NCBI RefSeq assembly: GCF_900116225.1
Contig: NZ_FOZZ01000005.1
Coordinates: 124,001 to 188,000, forward strand
Direction: 5' to 3'
DNA length: 64,000 bases
From: Sphingobacterium wenxiniae
GTDB lineage: Bacteria; Bacteroidota; Bacteroidia; Sphingobacteriales; Sphingobacteriaceae
Made by a program: the position numbers and the translations under genes. How positions within the stretch are numbered: the first letter of the stretch is position 1; every line of letters starts with the position of its first letter. Below the pieces are notes generated by a model. It was not told where the DNA came from and did no database searches. It was given only the letters and a program-made list of their open reading frames with translations. This document shows positions 55,948 through 62,973 of the stretch, piece after piece.

Positions 55948-56763
55948 ATGCAAGAGATAGGTCCTATAGGTATTTTTGATTCCGGATTTGGTGGGTTGAC
56001 CGTCTTTCGGGAGATCAAAAACAAGCTACCGCAGTACGATTACATATACCTTGGCGATAATGCCCGTGTCCCTTATGGAACACGCTCATTCGATACGGTC
56101 TATCAGTTTACCAAAGAATGTGTTTTCAAGCTTTTTGACTTAGGCTGTAATCTGGTGATTCTCGCCTGCAATACTGCTTCCGCAAAAGCTTTACGGACTA
56201 TCCAACAAAATGATTTGCCTGCAGGAAAAAAAGTGTTGGGTGTTATTCGACCTACCACAGAATCTATACAGCAATATACATCGTCACAGAAGGTAGGAAT
56301 TTTAGCCACCCAAGGCACTGTACTTTCGGAATCTTACAAAATTGAGATACAAAAATTCTATCCGGAAATTGAGGTATTCCAACATGCCTGCCCTCTATGG
56401 GTACCTTTGGTGGAAAACAACCAAATCGATACGCCTGCCACGGCTTATATCGTTCAAAAAGACATTGAAGCTCTTTTACAGCAAAGTCCGGAAATAGATT
56501 GTATTGTATTGGCTTGTACACATTATCCGCTTTTGGCTCCTGTCATTCAGGCATCCGTTCCTGCCCATATCAACGTTTTATCACAAGGCAAGCTCATCGC
56601 TGAAAGCTTACAACATTACCTCCAACGGCATACAGAAGTCGAAGAGCTATGTTCCAGAAGCGGCAATATGCAATTTTTGACAACGGATGATGCCGCTGAC
56701 TTCGAAGCAAAAGCAGAAATATTTTTCGGAGAAAAGATAAAGGCCACGCACCTTAGGTTATAA
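55948..56763 (+). CDS. murI: Glutamate racemase
   Basis: The 271-residue enzyme makes D-glutamate for peptidoglycan. Both catalytic Cys are present: Cys in ILACNTASAKALR (about 74) and Cys in VLACTHYPLL (about 190), as is the N-terminal FDSGFGGLTVFREI. The start is ATG 55948. It is the last + gene before a run of - genes. Confidence 0.97.
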   Translation: MQEIGPIGIFDSGFGGLTVFREIKNKLPQYDYIYLGDNARVPYGTRSFDTVYQFTKECVFKLFDLGCNLVILACNTASAKALRTIQQNDLPAGKKVLGVIRPTTESIQQYTSSQKVGILATQGTVLSESYKIEIQKFYPEIEVFQHACPLWVPLVENNQIDTPATAYIVQKDIEALLQQSPEIDCIVLACTHYPLLAPVIQASVPAHINVLSQGKLIAESLQHYLQRHTEVEELCSRSGNMQFLTTDDAADFEAKAEIFFGEKIKATHLRL

Positions 56764-56786
56764 AAGAGGGATACCAGATTATGAAA

Positions 56787-57944
56787 TCACATCTTGAAAG
56801 CAAGCCCCCAATTGATAAAATCCGCTTGCATACGGTGCATATACAAGGTGCTCTGCACACCAATTCGAGTCGTAATATAATACCGTAATCCAGTCGTCCA
56901 ATACCAACGGATGTCCTCATAGTAGCTCTTGTAATACAAGTAGCGTCCCACCATACCATTGGCGACAAAGCGCCCCATGGCGATATCCAAGCCACCGCTC
57001 AATCCTACACGTACGCGCTCATAAGAAGAGCCGAAATATTGGAAAGTTTCCTCATGACGCTCCGCATCATAAATCGTATAGTAATACACCATATCCGCCC
57101 CTGCTTTCACCGCTATAGCTGGATTAACAAAATAGCTATAACCTGTAAATATCCCGGAACGGTAAAGTTTTTTATCTGAAGACCTGTATTTTCCCCGCAC
57201 GCCTAAACCCACCATCAATTCCGCATGACCTCCCTCCAAATGCTTAAAAGGAGCTTTCTTTCGCCCAGTAACGACACCTGCATTTTGGTCTGGTGCAGTC
57301 CCGAAAGATTTCCTCAGTCCTAAAGAAGCCCGAAATGCATTAATCCCACCATTAGGGATGCTGGCACCGCCATTGGAATAATGAAGTACCCCAACATCAG
57401 TCGTAATACCCCAATCTTCCCGAAGAGGAATATCTATTCCCAATTGAGCACCTAATGATATGTTCACAGCACTTCCTACAGTAGAGGTTTCCGGTTGCGT
57501 CTTAATATTTTTTGTGATATAGGTGAGTCCGACTTCGGGTTTTAAGAAAAAACCTACCAAACCGATTTGATACAGTTGAAAACCTACCCCAGCGGACAAA
57601 CCTATCGCATGTCCATGATTATACCAATTCTCCCCTACCTTTTCATGCATGCTTTGCATATCCGTCCAGAGGAGATTCGCAGCAAAATACTTGGCATTTA
57701 ACGTCTTGATCCATTCTTCATCAATATGCGACAATCCTCTTGCATATTGTACTTGGACACCATACAGGGAATTGGTCTTATCTGCGGTTTTAGCATGAAC
57801 CATATCCCAGCCATACGTACTTCCCACAGTAACCGATGAGCCTTTATATTGCCCATAAGCCAGACAAGAGCAAACGATATAAAATAAAAATGTGAGACAA
57901 GCTTTCAGCTTACCCCACATCCTATATTTTGTTCCGTTAAACAT
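56787..57944 (-). CDS. PagL-like lipid A deacylase (acyloxyacyl hydrolase)
   Basis: The 385-residue outer-membrane protein has a signal peptide after a short lead (MWGKLKACLTFLFYIVCSCLAYG) and beta strands. The PagL-like signature LHYSNGGASIPNGG carries the His-x-Ser pair of the active site. I could not place the third residue (Glu) in the expected position 12 after Ser. Removal of the lipid A 3-O acyl chain is inferred. It follows sufE by 17 bases on -. An internal ATG at 57920 is a likely start. Confidence 0.78.
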   Translation of the reverse strand: MFNGTKYRMWGKLKACLTFLFYIVCSCLAYGQYKGSSVTVGSTYGWDMVHAKTADKTNSLYGVQVQYARGLSHIDEEWIKTLNAKYFAANLLWTDMQSMHEKVGENWYNHGHAIGLSAGVGFQLYQIGLVGFFLKPEVGLTYITKNIKTQPETSTVGSAVNISLGAQLGIDIPLREDWGITTDVGVLHYSNGGASIPNGGINAFRASLGLRKSFGTAPDQNAGVVTGRKKAPFKHLEGGHAELMVGLGVRGKYRSSDKKLYRSGIFTGYSYFVNPAIAVKAGADMVYYYTIYDAERHEETFQYFGSSYERVRVGLSGGLDIAMGRFVANGMVGRYLYYKSYYEDIRWYWTTGLRYYITTRIGVQSTLYMHRMQADFINWGLAFKM

Positions 57945-57961
57945 ATCTTTACATGTTTATC

Positions 57962-58381
57962 CTACCCTTTAGCCTGTAAAGCCAAAGCATACAGCTTCAT
58001 CTGCTTCACCATGGAAAGTAAGCCGTTTGCCCGTGTAGGTGAAAGGTGATCCTTTAAACCTATTTGGTCGATAAAATAAAGATCTGCTTTAGCAATCTCT
58101 TCTGGTGTATGACCGGAAAGTACTTTAACCATCAGACTGACTAATCCTTTGGTAATTATTGCATCACTATCTGCTGTAAAAATTATTTTACCATCATGCA
58201 ATTCTGGATATAACCACACTTTGGATTGACAACCTTTGATAATATATTGGTCTGTTTTGTAAGCTTCGTCAATCAGAGGCACTTCCTTTCCTAACTGGAT
58301 AATATACTCATATTTTTCCATCCAGTCCTGATAAAAAGCAAAGTCCTCTATAAGTTCGTCTTGTATTTCGTTTATTGTCAT
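57962..58381 (-). CDS. sufE: SufE-family cysteine desulfurase activator
   Basis: The 139-residue protein accepts persulfide sulfur from SufS; the catalytic Cys lies in IKGCQSKVWL (residue about 51), in the typical position. It lies 80 bases after sufS and is encoded in the same operon on -. Confidence 0.95.
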   Translation of the reverse strand: MTINEIQDELIEDFAFYQDWMEKYEYIIQLGKEVPLIDEAYKTDQYIIKGCQSKVWLYPELHDGKIIFTADSDAIITKGLVSLMVKVLSGHTPEEIAKADLYFIDQIGLKDHLSPTRANGLLSMVKQMKLYALALQAKG

Positions 58382-58461
58382 TATTGTTCGTGATTACACA
58401 GATTATTTTTATAATTATCTTCAATGAGCTCGCAAGCTCTGTCAGGATTGCACAGATGAGG

Positions 58462-59685
58462 TTACTTTAACATCTGTACCGCACGTTTCAAACCTTGCAC
58501 TAAGTTATCAATGTCCTCTGTGGTATTGTACATTGCCAGACTTGCACGAACGGTTCCCGGTATCCCAAAACGGTCCATAACAGGTTGTGCGCAATGATGT
58601 CCTGTACGAACCGCAATACCCAATTTATCCAAGATAACACCTATATCATAAGGATGAATACCATCCACGATGAAAGAAATCACCGACGATTTATGCGAAG
58701 CCGTCCCAATAAAACGGACACCCTCTACCTTCGCTAACTCATCTGTCGCATAAGCCAGCAATTCATCTTCATAAGCCTTAATTGCATCAAGACCAATCTC
58801 CTCGATGTAGTCAATCGCTGCCGTTAGGCATATCCCGGCCTCGATATTTGGTGTACCGGCCTCAAATTTAAAAGGCAGTTCATTATAAGTCGTCTTTTCG
58901 AAAGTCACTTCCTTAATCATATCGCCACCACCTTGGTAAGGTGGCATTGCGTTCAGCAAAGACTCCTTTCCATAAAGTATCCCTACTCCGGTAGGGCCAT
59001 ACATCTTATGCCCAGAAAAAACAAAGAAATCAACATCCAACTCCTGTACATCTACTGCGATATGCTGTACAGCTTGCGCACCATCAATCAATACAGGCAC
59101 TTGGTGTTCATGCGCGATAGCAATCATCTCTCGCACAGGATTAATTGTTCCCAACGCATTGGAAACATAAGTAAACGAGACCAATTTTGTACGTTCAGAG
59201 AATAGCGCTTTATAAGCCTCTATATCCAGTTCTCCCGCATCATTCATTGGAATCACACGCAACTTACAGCCTTTCTCATCACATAACATCTGCCAAGGCA
59301 CGATATTCGAATGGTGTTCCATGGCTGATATAATGATTTCATCCCCTTCACCGATAAAAGCTCGACCGTAGCAGGACGCCACAATGTTTATAGACTCTGT
59401 CGTTCCTTTAGTAACGATAACCTCATGCTCATGTTCAGCATTGATGAACCCCTGTACTTTACGACGCGCCACTTCAAAGGCATCCGTAGATATCTGGCTT
59501 AAATAATGCACCCCACGATGCACATTGCTGTTCATCGCAGTATAATAATCAACAATAGCATCAATTACGGCTTTAGGTTTTTGAGTAGTCGCCCCATTAT
59601 CCAGATACACCAAAGGCTTATTATTAACCTCACGTTTCAGGATGGGAAAGTCTGCCCGAATTTTTTGTATATCGAAAGTCTTCAA
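58462..59685 (-). CDS. sufS: Cysteine desulfurase SufS
   Basis: The 407-residue PLP enzyme mobilises sulfur from cysteine for iron-sulfur assembly. The PLP Lys is in FSGHKMYGPTG and the active-site Cys in RTGHHCAQPV. No ATG lies near the N-terminus. The most likely start is a TTG at 59685 giving MKTFDIQKIRADFPIL; a longer frame from another TTG (59715) adds 10 residues. Other suf genes are not in the window. Confidence 0.94.
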   Translation of the reverse strand: MKTFDIQKIRADFPILKREVNNKPLVYLDNGATTQKPKAVIDAIVDYYTAMNSNVHRGVHYLSQISTDAFEVARRKVQGFINAEHEHEVIVTKGTTESINIVASCYGRAFIGEGDEIIISAMEHHSNIVPWQMLCDEKGCKLRVIPMNDAGELDIEAYKALFSERTKLVSFTYVSNALGTINPVREMIAIAHEHQVPVLIDGAQAVQHIAVDVQELDVDFFVFSGHKMYGPTGVGILYGKESLLNAMPPYQGGGDMIKEVTFEKTTYNELPFKFEAGTPNIEAGICLTAAIDYIEEIGLDAIKAYEDELLAYATDELAKVEGVRFIGTASHKSSVISFIVDGIHPYDIGVILDKLGIAVRTGHHCAQPVMDRFGIPGTVRASLAMYNTTEDIDNLVQGLKRAVQMLK

Positions 59686-59819
59686 TGTCTTAAATATGCT
59701 TGTAATAAACCACAAAGTTACTACAATTCGTTAGGAAAATAGGTCAAACCTTTGTATTCTTTTTGATTTTCATCATCACTCTCACTATCGTTATCCTCAC
59801 TTTTTCAGAAAAATATACA

Positions 59820-59849
59820 TTTGGATTTCTCGTTAATTCGTTATATTTG
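59820..59849 (+). promoter_or_regulatory. Promoter of the acyl-ACP desaturase gene
   Basis: TTTG (59820-59823), 18 bases, TATATTTG (59842-59849), a full match to TAnnTTTG. The expected transcription start is only a few bases before the ATG at 59858, so the mRNA would be nearly leaderless. Confidence 0.68.
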
Positions 59850-59857
59850 TTAGAGAT

Positions 59858-60853
59858 ATGCAGGAATTACCATTAAATATCCCCGAAGGCTCTCGCAAAG
59901 AGGTGATGACGTATTTGGAACCGTTCATGTTAAATGAGATGAGCGAATACCTCAAACCTGTAGAAGAGATGTGGCAGCCGGCAGATTTCCTGCCCGATGC
60001 CTCCCGTAGCACTTTTTTCGAGGAAGTCAGAGAATTGCAGGAAAGTGCCAAGGAATTGCCTTATGATTTGGTGGCTGTTTTAATCGGCGACACAGTTACG
60101 GAGGAAGCTCTTCCCACTTACGAATCTTGGTTAACCATGGTCGAAGATGTGGAGAAGAACGAACAGGGTGGCTGGATGAAATGGGTTCGTGCATGGACCG
60201 CGGAAGAAAACCGTCACGGCGATCTGCTCAACAAATACCTTTATCTTTCAGGGCGTGTGGATATGCGCCAATTTGAGATATCTACACAATACCTTATCCA
60301 GGATGGTTTTGACATCGGAACAGGGGCTGACCCCTATAGAAATTTTATTTACACCTCCTTTCAGGAATTAGCTACGAATGTCTCACACAGACGCGTAGCT
60401 GGTATATCCAAAAAATCAGGTGATAAGTTATTGGCTAAAATGTGTGGTGTTATTGCTGCCGACGAAGCTCGCCACGCCAAAGCATACATGTCTTTTATTT
60501 CGCATGCCATAGAAGTCGATCCCAGTGAAGTGATGCTGGCCTTTGAGGACATGATGCGTAAAAAGATAGTCATGCCAGCCCATTTTCTTCGTGAAGCGGG
60601 TGAGCCACAAGGTGAAGCTTTTGCCCACTTCTCCGATGCAGCACAGCGTTTGGAGGTTTACACAGCTTTAGATTATGTCGACATCTTGAAAACCTTGAAC
60701 GAAGAATGGAACATTGATAAGGTTTCTCATCTTAACGACAAAGGCGAAAAAGCCCGCGATTACCTGATGAAATTACCAGATCGCTTGACACGCCTTGCTG
60801 ACCGCATTAAAGTACCCGAAAAAGAGTATAAATTTAAATGGATACACGGGTAA
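59858..60853 (+). CDS. Acyl-ACP desaturase (soluble di-iron)
   Basis: The 331-residue soluble enzyme introduces a double bond into acyl-ACP. Di-iron ligands are visible as EENRHG (WTAEENRHGDLL, near residue 117) and EARH (ADEARHAKAYM, near 205), the two E-x2-H motifs of the family. It needs reduced ferredoxin and O2. The ferredoxin reductase and ferredoxin genes follow on the same strand (61.46-62.8 kb), so the electron donors are encoded next door. Its terminator at 60855-60891 separates it from marR. Confidence 0.93.
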   Translation: MQELPLNIPEGSRKEVMTYLEPFMLNEMSEYLKPVEEMWQPADFLPDASRSTFFEEVRELQESAKELPYDLVAVLIGDTVTEEALPTYESWLTMVEDVEKNEQGGWMKWVRAWTAEENRHGDLLNKYLYLSGRVDMRQFEISTQYLIQDGFDIGTGADPYRNFIYTSFQELATNVSHRRVAGISKKSGDKLLAKMCGVIAADEARHAKAYMSFISHAIEVDPSEVMLAFEDMMRKKIVMPAHFLREAGEPQGEAFAHFSDAAQRLEVYTALDYVDILKTLNEEWNIDKVSHLNDKGEKARDYLMKLPDRLTRLADRIKVPEKEYKFKWIHG

Positions 60854-60854
60854 C

Positions 60855-60891
60855 AAAAAAAGCTTGAGCCTATAGACCTCAAGCTTTTTTT
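60855..60891 (+). terminator. Terminator after the desaturase gene
   Basis: Arms 60855-60868 and 60878-60891 pair over 14 bases (seven A against seven T plus AGCTTGAG/CTCAAGCT). The T-run and the following G also supply the TTTG of the marR promoter. Confidence 0.88.
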
Positions 60892-60926
60892 GTAGTTGTC
60901 AAATACTTTGCTTAATTTAGTTGTCA
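60889..60926 (+). promoter_or_regulatory. marR promoter with repeated TAGTTGTCA sites
   Basis: TTTG (60889-60892), 20 bases, TAATTTAG (60913-60920), one mismatch to TAnnTTTG. TAGTTGTCA occurs at 60893-60901, inside the spacer, and at 60918-60926, across the -7/start region, 25 bases apart. Such placement fits an autoregulatory MarR operator. Binding itself is inference. Confidence 0.55.
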
Positions 60927-60940
60927 CACTAATAATTGCT

Positions 60941-61381
60941 ATGCAAAAAGAAAAATTTAGTCAATATTCTTTCATTCTGGATCGAACGGCGCGGAAAGTC
61001 AAGCAGTATGCCCAAGTCTCTTTTGCCCAAAGAGATTTTGATATCACCATCGATCAATGGTCTATCATCAAAATTCTTTTTCAAGAGAATCCTATGACAC
61101 ACAAAGAACTTGCAGAACTGTCAGGCAAAGATCAACCAACGCTCACACGCATTATGGATATCTTAATAAAAAAAGGACTTGTACGCCGTGTGGAACACCC
61201 CACAGATCGACGAGCCCTGCAGTTACAACTTACGGATGAGGGAAAAATCAAAGTTGACAATCTCAGCCCATTGGTAGCGGAAGTGCGTATGAAAGCTTGG
61301 GAAAATCTATCGGAGGAAGATTTTGAGCACTTTGTTAGAATTCTGAACACCATCTATAGCAATCTGGAAAAGGAAAATTAA
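60941..61381 (+). CDS. MarR-family transcriptional regulator
   Basis: The 146-residue winged-helix protein has the MarR core (IDQWSIIKILFQENPMTHKELAELSGKDQPTLTRIMDILIKKGLVRRVEHPTDRRALQLQLTD). The ATG at 60941 gives the standard family N-terminus, and an upstream in-frame extension is ignored. It probably controls the neighbouring redox and lipid genes. Its candidate operators are the TAGTTGTCA repeats in its own promoter. Confidence 0.92.
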   Translation: MQKEKFSQYSFILDRTARKVKQYAQVSFAQRDFDITIDQWSIIKILFQENPMTHKELAELSGKDQPTLTRIMDILIKKGLVRRVEHPTDRRALQLQLTDEGKIKVDNLSPLVAEVRMKAWENLSEEDFEHFVRILNTIYSNLEKEN

Positions 61382-61387
61382 ATAGAT

Positions 61388-61421
61388 ACATCTATAAGGC
61401 TTTTGATAAACTTATAGATGT
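61388..61421. promoter_or_regulatory. 11-bp inverted repeat between marR and the reductase gene
   Basis: ACATCTATAAG (61388-61398) and CTTATAGATGT (61411-61421) are perfect complements with a 12-base spacer. It could be an RNA hairpin shaping read-through, or a protein operator for the reductase-ferredoxin pair. Confidence 0.6.
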
Positions 61422-61460
61422 TCAAATCAAATAGTAAAACAAATAAACGCTTAAACGAAT

Positions 61461-62465
61461 ATGATAACGACAGATATATGCATTATTGGCGCTGGTCCGG
61501 TGGGACTATTTGCCGTATTTGAAGCCGGTTTATTAAAAATGCGCTGCCATCTGATAGATGTATTACCGCAGGTCGGCGGGCAGCTTTCTGAGATTTATCC
61601 TCACAAACCCATTTACGATATCCCGGGCTATCCTTCTATCCAAGCCCAAGAATTAATTGACCGACAAATGGAACAGATTGCCCCATTTAAGCCGACCTTT
61701 ACCTTAGGCGAACGTGTGGAAGCTTTGGAAAAACAAGCCGATGGTTCCTACCACGTCATTGGTTCAGAAGGGACAGTTATCCATTGCCAAGTTGTCGTTA
61801 TTGCTGGCGGATTAGGATGCTTTGAGCCTCGTAAACCAGAGCTTGCCAACCTTGCAAAATACGAAGATGAATACGTACATTACATGGTTAGGAACCCAGA
61901 GAAATTCCGAGACAAAACCATTCTGATCGCGGGCGGAGGTGATTCCGCATTGGACTGGACAATTTACCTAGCGGACATTGCCAAACAGGTCACTCTGGTA
62001 CACCGCAGCGATTCCTTTCGCGGCGCCCCCGATTCGGCGGACAAAGTTTACGAAATGGCTAAGGCGGGTAAAATCAACTTATTGCTCTCTCACAATCTCG
62101 TAGCTCTACAAGGGAACGGAAAACTGGATAGCGTGCAATTGACCAACAAGCAAAAAGAAGGGCTAGTGGTAGCGACCGATTATTTCATCCCTTTGTACGG
62201 TCTAAGTCCAAAATTGGGGCCGATCGCAGACTGGGGATTGAACATTGACAAAAATGCCATAGAAGTCAACACTTTCGATTATTCTACCAATATCGAACGT
62301 ATCTATGCTATTGGTGATATCAACACTTACCCCGGAAAGCTCAAACTGATCCTTTGCGGATACCATGAAGCTGCGTTGATGTGCCAAAGTGCATTCCGTT
62401 ATGTTTATCCCGACCAGAAACTAAGTTTTAAATATACCACAGTGAACGGGGTTAATGCTTTTTAA
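61461..62465 (+). CDS. NADPH-ferredoxin reductase (type 2, TrxB-like)
   Basis: The 334-residue flavoprotein has an FAD motif (IIGAGPVGLFAVFEAG) and an NADP motif (AGGGDSALDW). It lacks the redox CxxC of thioredoxin reductase, which fits the type 2 ferredoxin-NADP reductases. It lies two bases before the ferredoxin gene. It probably reduces that ferredoxin for the desaturase. Confidence 0.9.
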   Translation: MITTDICIIGAGPVGLFAVFEAGLLKMRCHLIDVLPQVGGQLSEIYPHKPIYDIPGYPSIQAQELIDRQMEQIAPFKPTFTLGERVEALEKQADGSYHVIGSEGTVIHCQVVVIAGGLGCFEPRKPELANLAKYEDEYVHYMVRNPEKFRDKTILIAGGGDSALDWTIYLADIAKQVTLVHRSDSFRGAPDSADKVYEMAKAGKINLLLSHNLVALQGNGKLDSVQLTNKQKEGLVVATDYFIPLYGLSPKLGPIADWGLNIDKNAIEVNTFDYSTNIERIYAIGDINTYPGKLKLILCGYHEAALMCQSAFRYVYPDQKLSFKYTTVNGVNAF

Positions 62466-62467
62466 TT

Positions 62468-62800
62468 ATGGACAGCAATATCATCACTATAGCGATAGAG
62501 GACCGCAATGGCACTATACAGGACGTAGAAGTACCTACGGATGTTAACCTTAGTCTCATGGAGATACTCAAAGCTTCGGATTATGAAATCTTGGCAACTT
62601 GCGGCGGAATGGCATTATGTGCAACCTGCCATGTACAAATCAAGGAAGGAGGCGAGCATTTACCCGAGCCTAGCGATCAAGAATTGGATATGTTGGATAC
62701 TTTGCCTGATGCAGATGACGAAAGCCGTTTAGCCTGTCAATTACATCTTGTAAATGAGAACAATGGATTGTCCATTAAAATCAAGGGTGCCCTGCAATAA
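62468..62800 (+). CDS. [2Fe-2S] ferredoxin, adrenodoxin type
   Basis: The 110-residue electron carrier has the cluster motif C-x5-C-x2-C (CGGMALCATC, near residue 40) and the fourth Cys in RLACQLHL. It is encoded two bases after the reductase, so the pair is translationally coupled. It is the natural electron donor for the desaturase. Confidence 0.95.
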   Translation: MDSNIITIAIEDRNGTIQDVEVPTDVNLSLMEILKASDYEILATCGGMALCATCHVQIKEGGEHLPEPSDQELDMLDTLPDADDESRLACQLHLVNENNGLSIKIKGALQ

Positions 62801-62870
62801 TTTTTTATGGAAAAAGGATAAATGAACAGGGATTGAAGACTTTTAATTCTATCTTCGTACTTTTGAGTAC

Positions 62871-62941
62871 AAGAAAGAGCAAAGAAGAAAGAGTCAAGAT
62901 TGACGTTGTTCTTCTTGATTCTTGTTTCTTTGCTCTTTCTT
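62871..62941 (+). other. Long imperfect hairpin ahead of the PolX gene
   Basis: Arms 62871-62899 and 62913-62941 pair over 29 positions with about four mismatches, around a 13-base loop. It is purine-rich on one side, lies 33 bases before the ATG at 62974, and has no U-run. A -7-like TATCTTCG lies just upstream (near 62850), so it may be part of a leader. Confidence 0.7.
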
Positions 62942-62973
62942 CTTTACTCTTGATCCTCTTACCCTAATGCAAC

